Shown here in pieces: positions 1 to 5,144 of a stretch of DNA of 5,709 bases. Under the pieces are notes generated by a model that ran no database searches, was not told the DNA's origin, and saw nothing but the letters and a program-made list of their open reading frames with translations. Source of the stretch: CAYNTC01 sp964432925 (GTDB lineage: Bacteria; Planctomycetota; Phycisphaerae; Sedimentisphaerales; Anaerobacaceae); assembly GCA_964432925.1 (NCBI GenBank), contig CAYSPM010000157.1:1-5709 (forward strand). The letters run 5' to 3'. Numbering within the stretch: position 1 is the first letter of the stretch; the number at the start of each line of letters is the position of its first letter. The position numbers and the translations under genes are program-made.

Positions 1-52
1 CCGACAACCACTGGTTTACAAAACCAGAGCTCTACCATTGAGCTACGTTGGC
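1..52 (-). tRNA. tRNA-Thr (anticodon UGU), 3' part cut off by the window edge
   Basis: Read on the minus strand, 52 to 1 gives a 5' acceptor strand GCCAACG, the TA linker, a D-arm GCTC/GAGC around AATGGTA, and an anticodon arm CTGGT-TTTGTAA-ACCAG. The loop places TGT as the anticodon, so the tRNA reads ACA-type threonine codons. A five-base variable region TGGTT and the 5' strand of the T-stem (GTCGG) follow, and then the window ends. The T-loop, the 3' acceptor strand and any encoded CCA lie outside, so acceptor pairing cannot be checked. A plausible promoter lies just upstream at 82-110 on the same strand. Confidence 0.93.
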
Positions 53-81
53 AAAACTATTTTCATAATTCGCTGGTGAAT

Positions 82-110
82 ACTATACATCAAAACTAAT
101 AGTTCTGCAA
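82..110 (-). promoter_or_regulatory. Putative sigma70-type promoter of tRNA-Thr
   Basis: On the minus strand there is a -35-like TTGCAG (complement of 105-110) and a -10 TATAGT (complement of 82-87) separated by exactly 17 bases. The -10 matches consensus at five of six positions and the -35 at only three. The predicted start near 75 would give a short 5' leader of about 23 bases before the mature tRNA end at 52, a typical arrangement for a bacterial tRNA gene. This is inferred from motif and spacing only. Confidence 0.5.
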
Positions 111-343
111 GAAGGTTGAACGCAGGTAATAGGGTCGTCTTATCAATTCGAGCCGGCCTTTTGCGAGCGTAGCTTGTTTGTCATCAGATTCTTCCTCCAA
201 CTAACGGTTCCTTTATTTCCACTATTTGGAGTGCTGAGAGAAAGAAACGGTTATAGTAAGGGTGGATTCTGGCTATGCTGATTGCGCCGCGAGGTGTAGT
301 TATCCCTAAATTTGTTTACCAGCATCTGTTTCGCGGGCTGAAC

Positions 344-1315
344 CTATTCATGTTGATTGAGCTTTATCATATTCTTGGCTGTTTCCAGAATTCTTTTGCG
401 CAGCTCTTTTGGCGCGAGTACATGGACTTGGTCCCCATAACCGAGTATCCACCAGGTGATTTCACCAAGGCCATCAACACGGAACTCCACTATGGCTGAG
501 CCATCAGGTTGGAAAGTGACTTTTTGTGTGCTGTGCCATTGCACCTCGGCCACGTTGTTCGCAACCTTGGGCAGAAACCGCAGCTTGATGTTGTATAGTC
601 GGCCTTCGGGTATCATCGACCAGGCCCTGCCAAGGTACTCGTCCAAATCGAAGTTCTTGCCATTCGTAAAGCAATTATCTGTTGTCTTCAACTGCTTTAT
701 CCGATTGAGCTTAAACGTGCGGACGCTCTTGTGCATACTACAGTGCCCCAAGACATACCAAGCCCGATGATTATAGAACAAGCGATATGGGCTCAACTCA
801 ACATCGATGACTTTCCCATCGAAAAGTGAGTTATATATTATCTGAACTTTGCGTTTTTTGAGGATAGCGTTTTCGAGATGTGCGAAGATTTTGTCGAGCG
901 AGCTTATTGGTGCCTGGGCAGCGCTTTTTGCGGAGATATTTTGAAGCGCGGCATTGCAGTATTGTCTCATTTTCACGGGCAGATTGTTTTCGATCTTTAA
1001 TGCTGCTATGATTGCGGACCTTTTGAATGGCAGTTGTATGTGCTCGCTCGCCTTGTGGGCCATCATTAATAGGCTTAGCGCCTCCTGAAGGTTCAGATCA
1101 ACGGGGGGAAGGAAGAAGTCCGGCTCAATGACATAGCCGCCCGCTGCAGCATCGTAATGGTATGGTATACCGATCGCCTGAAGTTCATTCAGATCACGGA
1201 AGATTGTACGTCGGCTTGCTCCAAACATTTTTGACAGATCACTGACCGCGTAGCTTTTGCCCGCCTGCAATGTTGTTAAGATTTTCATAAGTCTGCTGAC
1301 TCTGCTGTACTTCAT
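344..1315 (-). CDS. HTH/WYL-domain transcriptional regulator
   Basis: The 323-residue protein has the usual three-part layout of WYL regulators. An N-terminal winged helix-turn-helix of the DeoR/HTH_11 kind spans about residues 5-60, with recognition-helix region SRRTIFRDLNELQAIGI at 34-50. A WYL domain lies at about 140-212, with the signature present as AWYVLGHC (W186, Y187, V in place of L) and the conserved R...FKLNRI stretch after it. A WCX-like C-terminal domain spans about 240-315. WYL domains in this family bind small ligands or nucleic acid and control DNA binding by the HTH; the ligand here cannot be predicted. The length is normal and the gene looks intact. The ATG start has AAGGA (complement of 1323-1327) seven bases upstream. 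A strong promoter lies at 1459-1487. No target operon is evident; the downstream neighbour on this strand is the tRNA-Thr. Confidence 0.9.
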   Translation of the reverse strand: MKYSRVSRLMKILTTLQAGKSYAVSDLSKMFGASRRTIFRDLNELQAIGIPYHYDAAAGGYVIEPDFFLPPVDLNLQEALSLLMMAHKASEHIQLPFKRSAIIAALKIENNLPVKMRQYCNAALQNISAKSAAQAPISSLDKIFAHLENAILKKRKVQIIYNSLFDGKVIDVELSPYRLFYNHRAWYVLGHCSMHKSVRTFKLNRIKQLKTTDNCFTNGKNFDLDEYLGRAWSMIPEGRLYNIKLRFLPKVANNVAEVQWHSTQKVTFQPDGSAIVEFRVDGLGEITWWILGYGDQVHVLAPKELRKRILETAKNMIKLNQHE

Positions 1316-1353
1316 GCTCTAGTCCTTTTGAAGCTTGTAGCTTTTTTTTCTTG

Positions 1354-1369
1354 GGGTATCCTCATACCC
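1354..1369 (-). other. Perfect hairpin in the 5' leader of the WYL regulator
   Basis: GGGTAT and ATACCC form a perfect six-base-pair stem around a four-base loop (GAGG on the minus strand). On the minus strand it is followed by an A-rich run (complement of 1342-1349) and not a U-run, so it is not an intrinsic terminator for the regulator's transcript. On the plus strand the T-run precedes the stem, so it is not a normal terminator there either. Given the promoter at 1459-1487 it would lie in the 5' untranslated region, about 40 bases before the start codon. Its function is unknown. Confidence 0.4.
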
Positions 1370-1458
1370 GCGCTCTGCCCCAAACTGGTAGATAGAATTC
1401 GTACGGGTTCCTTACCTCGCATCACGATTTGCACTCGAACCTGCTCATTAGTTAAATT

Positions 1459-1487
1459 ATAATACAGGTTGGTGACAGCAGTGTCAA
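1459..1487 (-). promoter_or_regulatory. Sigma70-type promoter for the WYL regulator
   Basis: The minus strand carries a perfect -35 TTGACA (complement of 1482-1487) and a -10 TATTAT (complement of 1459-1464, five of six matches) with a 17-base spacer. An overlapping TATAAT (complement of 1456-1461) would need a 20-base spacer and is less likely. The predicted start near 1452 gives a 5' untranslated leader of about 137 bases before the ATG at 1315, long enough to hold regulatory structure such as the 1354-1369 hairpin. Confidence 0.65.
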
Positions 1488-1736
1488 AAGCCTAAAGCTG
1501 CATTTGGTGTATCTGTTGCTGCCTGGCGGATTCATGGAGCATATTTTGTAGGGACAGGAGAGTACGTCGTATCCCCTTGGGGACGAGTCATCCTTAGTTA
1601 TGTTATATAACCCGGCCCCAGCCGATCTGTCATCAACGGCGATAATCTCGCAAACTCTAATTCATCTCAGAACAAGATTCTTTTATTATCTGCCACGGAG
1701 TTTTATATATAGTCTTCGTTGCTGTTAACTTTCACT
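1488..1736. other. Intergenic stretch with no recognisable gene
   Basis: No open frame with a plausible start and ribosome binding site, and no RNA gene, is recognised here. The only visible structure is a short stem TCCCC/GGGGA around 1570-1581. With the WYL leader before it and the palindromic repeat after it, this is part of a gene-poor gap reaching to about 2232. Confidence 0.5.
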
Positions 1737-1999
1737 GCTCTGTTGAAAACCTAAAAAAACTGTCATTTCGAGCGAGCTCCCCTTCTTGCTTTCGCCTGCC
1801 TCTGTGTCTCTCGTCGCAAGACGAGGCAGCAGGCGAAGACAGAAACGGGGGCGAGTCGAGGAATCCCTCGGCTTGGCTCGGGACAGGTCTGTTTTTAATA
1901 GATTTCTCCACTCCGCCCCTTAGGGGCTTCCATTCTCCGTCCCTTAGGGACTGCGAAGGATGAATCGGTCGAAATGACAACCGACCTATTCAACAGAGC
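1737..1999. repeat. 263-bp palindromic repeat (MITE/REP-like) with nested inverted ends
   Basis: The outer ends are a perfect 11-bp inverted repeat, GCTCTGTTGAA (1737-1747) and its complement (1989-1999). Inside is a second perfect 11-bp pair, TGTCATTTCGA (1761-1771) and TCGAAATGACA (1969-1979). The interior holds further stems: TTCGCCTGC (1791-1799) pairing with 1829-1837; CTCGTC-GCAA-GACGAG (1810-1825); and two similar palindromes, GCCCCTTAGGGGC (1915-1927) and GTCCCTTAGGGAC (1939-1951). An 82-codon frame on the minus strand (1732-1980) is a by-product of this structure and shows no protein-like features. There is no transposase, so if mobile it depends on enzymes supplied elsewhere. The end motif GTCATTTCGAGCGAG is nearly identical to that of the repeat at 3077-3163. 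Such GTCATT(G/T)CGAG-ended repeats are dispersed in many environmental bacterial genomes. Confidence 0.8.
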
Positions 2000-2232
2000 C
2001 AACTCTCAGCGTAACGGATTAGTTATGGATGGGAAAATTGGTCATAACAAGTTGGCTGGCTAAATTTGGGCGAGGCAGGGGGCCGCCTTCGTAGCGAAGC
2101 CGACTTCGATGGAGCAGGTTACGATGTTCCAGAGACATCATAGGATTGTTCTAACTATTTGATTGACATGATATTAGGACATTAGGTTAAGCGGGGAAAA
2201 GACCACTTCACACGCCATTGTGGATTTAACCG
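2000..2232. other. Intergenic stretch with no recognisable gene
   Basis: No credible coding frame is seen. A short hairpin CTTCG-TAG-CGAAG lies at 2087-2099 within a GC-rich patch and may be a remnant of another repeat. Weak complementarity between AAAAGACC (2197-2204) and GGTCTTTT (2245-2252), followed by a T-run, resembles a terminator but overlaps the promoter at 2233-2261 and has no upstream gene on the plus strand. Confidence 0.4.
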
Positions 2233-2261
2233 TTGTTATCAGACGGTCTTTTTTGTATAAT
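2233..2261 (+). promoter_or_regulatory. Strong sigma70-type promoter for the FHA gene leader RNA
   Basis: The -35 is TTGTTA (2233-2238, four of six) and the -10 is a perfect TATAAT (2256-2261), separated by 17 bases. The predicted start is at or near G2269, the first base of an inverted-repeat arm that pairs with 2427-2439. The FHA coding start at 2483 would then have an untranslated or RNA-gene leader of about 215 bases. Confidence 0.65.
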
Positions 2262-2268
2262 ATGTTAT

Positions 2269-2439
2269 GTTAACTTTCGCAGTTTTGGCATGTTGTTAAT
2301 CTGGACAATTGAGCCAAAAACCTTGATTGATTGTTTTTGCCATTTACGAGAGTTTTCCCGAAAGTGCATAAAAATCGAAACAGCACTTAAGCCTTTATTT
2401 TATAAGGGCCTTCGCATTATGAAAAGTGCGAAAGTTAAC
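2269..2439 (+). ncRNA. Candidate structured RNA or regulatory 5' leader upstream of the FHA gene
   Basis: A perfect 13-bp inverted repeat, GTTAACTTTCGCA (2269-2281) and TGCGAAAGTTAAC (2427-2439), would close a 171-nt RNA beginning at the predicted transcription start. Inside are UUUUGGC/GCCAAAA (2283-2289 with 2313-2319), AAGUGC/GCACUU (2362-2367 with 2383-2388), and an eight-pair hairpin GCCUUUAU-UUU-AUAAGGGC (2391-2409). Competing pairings also exist: UUCGCA at 2411-2416 can pair with UGCGAA at 2427-2432 instead of the long-range helix, and CAAAAAC (2315-2321) can pair with GUUUUUG (2333-2339). I recognise no known riboswitch, 6S, SRP or tmRNA signature, and no U-tail terminator follows. 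It may be a free-standing small RNA, a cis-regulatory leader of the FHA gene, or chance structure in AT-rich DNA. Confidence 0.35.
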
Positions 2440-2478
2440 TGTTATGCGGAGCGAGCTTTTGGCTGGCGGCGAGGTTGA
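2419..2478 (+). CDS. Possible 19-codon upstream ORF before the FHA gene
   Basis: ATG at 2419 opens a short frame, MKSAKVNCYAERAFGWRRG, with an SD-like AAGGG at 2404-2408, ten bases upstream. It stops at 2476-2478, four bases before the FHA start codon. That spacing would suit translational coupling. Its AAGGG lies in the 3' strand of the 2391-2409 hairpin and could be masked. Nothing in the peptide resembles a known leader, so it is a speculative call based on position only. Confidence 0.2.
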   Translation: MKSAKVNCYAERAFGWRRG

Positions 2479-2482
2479 TCTT

Positions 2483-2962
2483 ATGGATGCGAACCTGCTC
2501 TTACTGAAAAAAGACGGCTCGCAGAAGGCTTTCCCTCTGCCGAGCAGTGTTACCATAATTGGCCGACGCCACGATTGTGACTTGCGTGCCCCGCTGATGT
2601 CGGTGTCGAGAAGGCACTGCCAATTCAGCAACAATGATGGTGGTCTGACGATTCGTGACCTTAACTCGCGAAACGGCACCTATCTAAACGGCAAACGCGT
2701 AGAGCACGCCGAGTTAAAAGCAGGTGACCGCATAAAAGTAGGTCCACTTATGTTCGTGATCCAGATCGACGGACAGCCAAAAGAAGTTCTCCCACCTACC
2801 AGCGCCGCAAAAAAACTACCCAAGAAAGAAAAACCTGCAGAGCAAGAGTCTTTGGAAGAATTGGGCGATAGCTTCGCAGACCTTGATGAATCTGGAAGTT
2901 TCGTAGATTTGGGTGAATTAGACGAATCTGACTCCTCACTGGACGATCTCAAAGATATTTGA
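2483..2962 (+). CDS. FHA-domain protein with acidic C-terminal tail
   Basis: The 159-residue cytoplasmic protein is one forkhead-associated domain (about residues 4-95) plus a low-complexity tail. The phosphothreonine-binding signatures are all present: IIGRR with G27 and R28, SRRH at 42-45, and NSRNGTYLNG at 61-70. FHA domains bind phosphothreonine peptides, commonly made by Hanks-type Ser/Thr kinases. After residue 100 comes a Pro/Lys-rich linker (KKLPKKEKP), then an acidic, Ser-rich tail with imperfect repeats (LGDSFADLDESGSFVDLGEL and on). There is no signal peptide or membrane segment. I chose ATG 2483 because GAGG (2471-2474) sits eight bases upstream and the FHA strand begins directly after it. 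The same frame is open back to GTG 2426 (178 codons) and ATG 2444, but those starts add a non-FHA stretch overlapping the candidate RNA. No partner kinase is in the window. Confidence 0.88.
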   Translation: MDANLLLLKKDGSQKAFPLPSSVTIIGRRHDCDLRAPLMSVSRRHCQFSNNDGGLTIRDLNSRNGTYLNGKRVEHAELKAGDRIKVGPLMFVIQIDGQPKEVLPPTSAAKKLPKKEKPAEQESLEELGDSFADLDESGSFVDLGELDESDSSLDDLKDI

Positions 2963-3076
2963 ACCTGAAAACCGTCTTTAATTGTAGTGCGTAGTTTCAA
3001 TTCCACAAGGCAAGCGCTGCCAAAAGAATTTTCATAACCGTTCACGGCCTTATATGTTGAATTTGGGTCATTTTAC

Positions 3077-3163
3077 GTCATTGCGAGCGAGGCAGAGCCG
3101 AGCGCGGCAATCTCTCTGTTGCAAAGAGCTGAGATTGCTTCGGCCTAAAGGCCTCGCAATGAC
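3077..3163. repeat. 87-bp palindromic repeat (REP/MITE-like)
   Basis: The ends are a perfect 11-bp inverted repeat, GTCATTGCGAG (3077-3087) and CTCGCAATGAC (3153-3163). Inside, GCAATCTC (3107-3114) pairs with GAGATTGC (3131-3138), and GGCCT-AA-AGGCC (3142-3153) forms a further small palindrome. The first 15 bases differ from the end motif of the 1737-1999 repeat at one position, so both belong to one family. It lies between the FHA stop and the trp promoter. It lacks a T-run, so it is not an obvious intrinsic terminator, though its fold could affect the 3' end of the FHA transcript. An open frame running across it into the trp leader is spurious. Confidence 0.8.
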
Positions 3164-3240
3164 ACAAAAACGATGGTTGGCACCCGTGAATAGTTACGAA
3201 TTTTCATTGAGCAGCTCATCAAAGATTCTTGAGTTTTTTC

Positions 3241-3269
3241 TTGACAAGATTACACGATGTTGCTTTAAT
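3241..3269 (+). promoter_or_regulatory. trp operon promoter
   Basis: A perfect -35 TTGACA (3241-3246) and a -10 TTTAAT (3264-3269, five of six) are separated by 17 bases. The predicted start near A3276 is only about three bases before the ATG of the leader peptide at 3279, so the leader transcript would be essentially leaderless. No clear operator palindrome for a Trp repressor is seen over the promoter, so attenuation may be the main control. Confidence 0.75.
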
Positions 3270-3278
3270 ATTGTTATT

Positions 3279-3332
3279 ATGAGGCAAATTGACCGTTACA
3301 ACGCTATTAATTGGTGGTGGCCTGCAGGATAG
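3279..3332 (+). CDS. trpL: trp operon leader peptide with three tandem Trp codons
   Basis: A 17-codon frame reads MRQIDRYNAINWWWPAG and ends in TAG at 3330-3332. The three consecutive TGG codons (3312-3320) are the sensor of a classic tryptophan attenuator: the ribosome stalls there when charged tRNA-Trp is low. The peptide has no function of its own beyond being translated. Position supports the call: it follows the promoter at 3241-3269, its stop codon is three bases before region 2 of the antiterminator (3336-3348), and trpE lies downstream. No Shine-Dalgarno sequence precedes the ATG and the predicted transcript start is about three bases away, so initiation is probably leaderless. No other in-frame start lies between 3279 and the Trp codons. 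Automated annotation would miss it because of its size. Confidence 0.88.
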   Translation: MRQIDRYNAINWWWPAG

Positions 3333-3422
3333 ATTCTAGCGGGCAGCGGTAGTTTGCTATAAAAAATTTGGTGAGGTTTTAGAAAACGCAGCCTGTTGGA
3401 AGACAGCAGGCTGCGTTTTTTT
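3320..3422 (+). promoter_or_regulatory. trp attenuator: mutually exclusive antiterminator and terminator
   Basis: Four regions can be drawn. Region 1, GCCTGC (3320-3325), overlaps the last Trp codon and pairs with GCGGGC (3339-3344). Region 2, CTAGCGGGCAGCG (3336-3348), is complementary over 13 positions (nine Watson-Crick pairs, three G-U, one A-A mismatch) to region 3, CGCAGCCTGTTGG (3387-3399). Region 3 also pairs with region 4 (3404-3415) in the terminator. A ribosome stalled at 3312-3320 would cover region 1 and leave region 2 free to form the antiterminator. One at the stop codon (3330-3332) would cover region 2, and the terminator would form. The order and spacing match the proteobacterial trp attenuation model. 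The pairings were read by eye, not from computed energies. Confidence 0.85.
3383..3422 (+). terminator. Intrinsic terminator (3:4 hairpin of the trp attenuator)
   Basis: CGCAGCCTGTTG (3387-3398) pairs with CAGCAGGCTGCG (3404-3415) in a 12-bp GC-rich stem with one G-U pair and a five-base loop GAAGA. A run of seven T follows (3416-3422). Four A before the stem can extend it against the T-run. It lies 53 bases upstream of the trpE start and downstream of the leader peptide, where conditional termination is expected. Confidence 0.93.
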
Positions 3423-3475
3423 GTTTGTGTTTTCGGTAATTTGCGAGTAGAAATTTCCGATAAAAGGTTCTAACT

Positions 3476-5071
3476 ATGGATGATTATCGACAAATAATAA
3501 ACAGTGCCGAGCCCGGGCAAATTGTGCCTATCGTCAAGCAAATGGATTTCGGTGACCCGATGAATTTTTTTGCCAAGCTGAGCGATTACGGCAGGGCCAA
3601 AAACTGTTGTCTGTTTGAGTCAAGAGAGTACCTTACAGGAAGCGGCGCCCTTAGTTTTGGCACAACGAAACCCGCTCTATACATTACAGGAACCGGCTCA
3701 GATTTTACCATCAAGGCGCTTAGTAGTACCGGCAGGCGTATGCTGGAATACCTTGGAAGTGACAAAGCAAGGTTTGCTTTTTGTGAGTCTGTTGAGTTTG
3801 GCGCAGATGCCATTACGGGCCGGATAAAGCGAATCGACAGGCTAGTTGATGAGCAAACTCGACTGCAAAGTACAAATCAAATGGATGTGTTGCGAGCAGT
3901 TGCATTCGCTTTTCGTTTGGCCAGCAAACCGTTCAGAGTAACATGTGGACTACTCGGAGCAATAAGCTACGACTTCATAGACCAGTTTGAAAAACTGCCT
4001 CAAAGCAAGACTGACCTCCTGGGCAACCCGGATTATGAGCTTTACTTTGCGGACAATATCTTCCTGATGGATCACGAACACAACAAAGGCTATGTGATAG
4101 TCAATGCTGTCATAACTAATGGCGATAGAGAAGCTGCGATAATCGAAGCACAAAACTGTTTTGATTATTACTTTAATATGGCAAGATTCGATGTACCAAA
4201 AGGTCGGCGATATTCCGGCTCGCTGCCGAAGGCTTCGACCGATACTAGCCAATCTGAGTACGAGAGTATAGTCAGAACTGCCAAACAACACATCATCGAC
4301 GGTGACATTCTTCAAGTGGTCCTGAGCAGAACGATAGCCGAGCCATGTCCGGATGAGCCGCTGGATGTGTATAAGCGGCTCAGAGTATTGAATCCTTCGC
4401 CTTATATGTTTTATCTGAATACCCCTAACACAATACTTTTGGGCTCCAGCCCGGAACTCAATTTACGCGTCAGTGGCACTCAAAAACGCAGAGTTGAAAT
4501 TAGGCCGATAGCAGGAACAAAGCCAAGAGGAAAAATCGGCAAAACAATCGATGCAGATACGGATTTCAGATATGAGGCAGAATTAAAACTCGACCGCAAG
4601 GAATTAGCCGAGCACATGATGCTGGTCGATCTGGCACGAAACGATATTGCTCGCGTCGCTGAGCCTGGCAGTAGAATTGTCACCGAGCTGCTCATTGTTG
4701 AAAAATATGAGTCCGTCCAGCATCTTGTAAGCAATGTCAGAGGAACACTGGCAACCGGGCTCGATGCACTCAGTGCGTATCTGGCTACGATGAACATGGG
4801 CACGCTCACAGGAGCTCCAAAGATTGAAGCGATGAAACTGATACGTCTGCTGGAAAATGCCAAGCGGGGTTATTATGGCGGAGCAGTTATGTATCTGACT
4901 GTGGATGGCCAGTTCGACAGTTGTATTACGATAAGGAGTCTACAGATCAGAGACCACACGGCTTACATTCGGGTCGGTGCAGGTATTGTACATGATAGTG
5001 TTCCGAAAACTGAATTTGAAGAAACGCAGCATAAGGCTGGGTCATGCCTGCGAGCAGTGCGAGGAGAATGA
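3476..5071 (+). CDS. trpE: Anthranilate synthase component I
   Basis: This 531-residue cytoplasmic enzyme converts chorismate to anthranilate, using ammonia passed from the glutaminase subunit TrpG. The N-terminal part carries CLFES (45-49), the counterpart of the LLES motif in the Trp feedback site, so inhibition by tryptophan is likely. The chorismate-binding C-terminal half is complete: GDILQVVLSR (276-285), NPSPYMFYL (306-314), RPIAGTKPRG (343-352), EHMMLVDLARND (379-390), VQHLVS (414-419), MNMGTLTGAPK (439-449), YYGGAVMYL (466-474) and GAGIVHDSVP (501-510). Length and motifs, particularly MNMGTLTGAPK and the ALSSTG region near 81-86, follow the enteric-type TrpE (520 residues in E. coli) and not pabB. 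The ATG at 3476 has AAAGG (3463-3467) eight bases upstream. Expression is under the trpL attenuator. trpG follows after 73 bases. Confidence 0.96.
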   Translation: MDDYRQIINSAEPGQIVPIVKQMDFGDPMNFFAKLSDYGRAKNCCLFESREYLTGSGALSFGTTKPALYITGTGSDFTIKALSSTGRRMLEYLGSDKARFAFCESVEFGADAITGRIKRIDRLVDEQTRLQSTNQMDVLRAVAFAFRLASKPFRVTCGLLGAISYDFIDQFEKLPQSKTDLLGNPDYELYFADNIFLMDHEHNKGYVIVNAVITNGDREAAIIEAQNCFDYYFNMARFDVPKGRRYSGSLPKASTDTSQSEYESIVRTAKQHIIDGDILQVVLSRTIAEPCPDEPLDVYKRLRVLNPSPYMFYLNTPNTILLGSSPELNLRVSGTQKRRVEIRPIAGTKPRGKIGKTIDADTDFRYEAELKLDRKELAEHMMLVDLARNDIARVAEPGSRIVTELLIVEKYESVQHLVSNVRGTLATGLDALSAYLATMNMGTLTGAPKIEAMKLIRLLENAKRGYYGGAVMYLTVDGQFDSCITIRSLQIRDHTAYIRVGAGIVHDSVPKTEFEETQHKAGSCLRAVRGE

Positions 5072-5144
5072 CGGGCAAGTGTCAACTCATGAGGCTTTTT
5101 GAATTGCTCCACGACAGCCTGCTGGCTACTGTGAAGGAATATAT

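Noticed and set aside
275..770. Two plus-strand open frames (275-499 and 456-770)
   Set aside because: Both lie mostly opposite the well-supported WYL regulator on the minus strand and show no family features.
1405..1441. tRNA-like fragment (GGTTCGAG... on the minus strand) in the WYL leader
   Set aside because: No anticodon arm, D-arm or acceptor pairing could be assembled around it.
1732..1980. 82-codon open frame on the minus strand
   Set aside because: It coincides with the palindromic repeat; its low-complexity Ser/Arg/Pro-rich translation reflects the inverted repeats and no protein family.
2197..2254. Possible intrinsic terminator (AAAAGACC/GGTCTTTT, or ACCGT/ACGGT followed by T-run)
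   Set aside because: The stems are weak or have a 40-base loop, they overlap the FHA promoter, and no plus-strand gene lies upstream.
1724..2278. Direct repeat GTTAACTTTC at 1724-1733 and 2269-2278
   Set aside because: Ten bases in AT-rich intergenic DNA is within chance expectation, and the flanks do not match.
2233..2478. 81-codon open frame on the plus strand starting near the promoter
   Set aside because: Its start lies upstream of the predicted transcription start and overlaps the -35/-10 region; its composition is not protein-like. Only the final 19 codons are kept as a speculative upstream ORF.
3215..3239. CTCA/TGAG stem followed by six T as a terminator for the FHA gene
   Set aside because: Only four base pairs with an 11-base loop; too weak to call, although no better terminator for the FHA gene was found.
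3054..3332. 92-codon open frame on the plus strand
   Set aside because: Its first part reads through the 87-bp palindromic repeat and the trp promoter. Only the last 17 codons (3279-3332) are real, as trpL.
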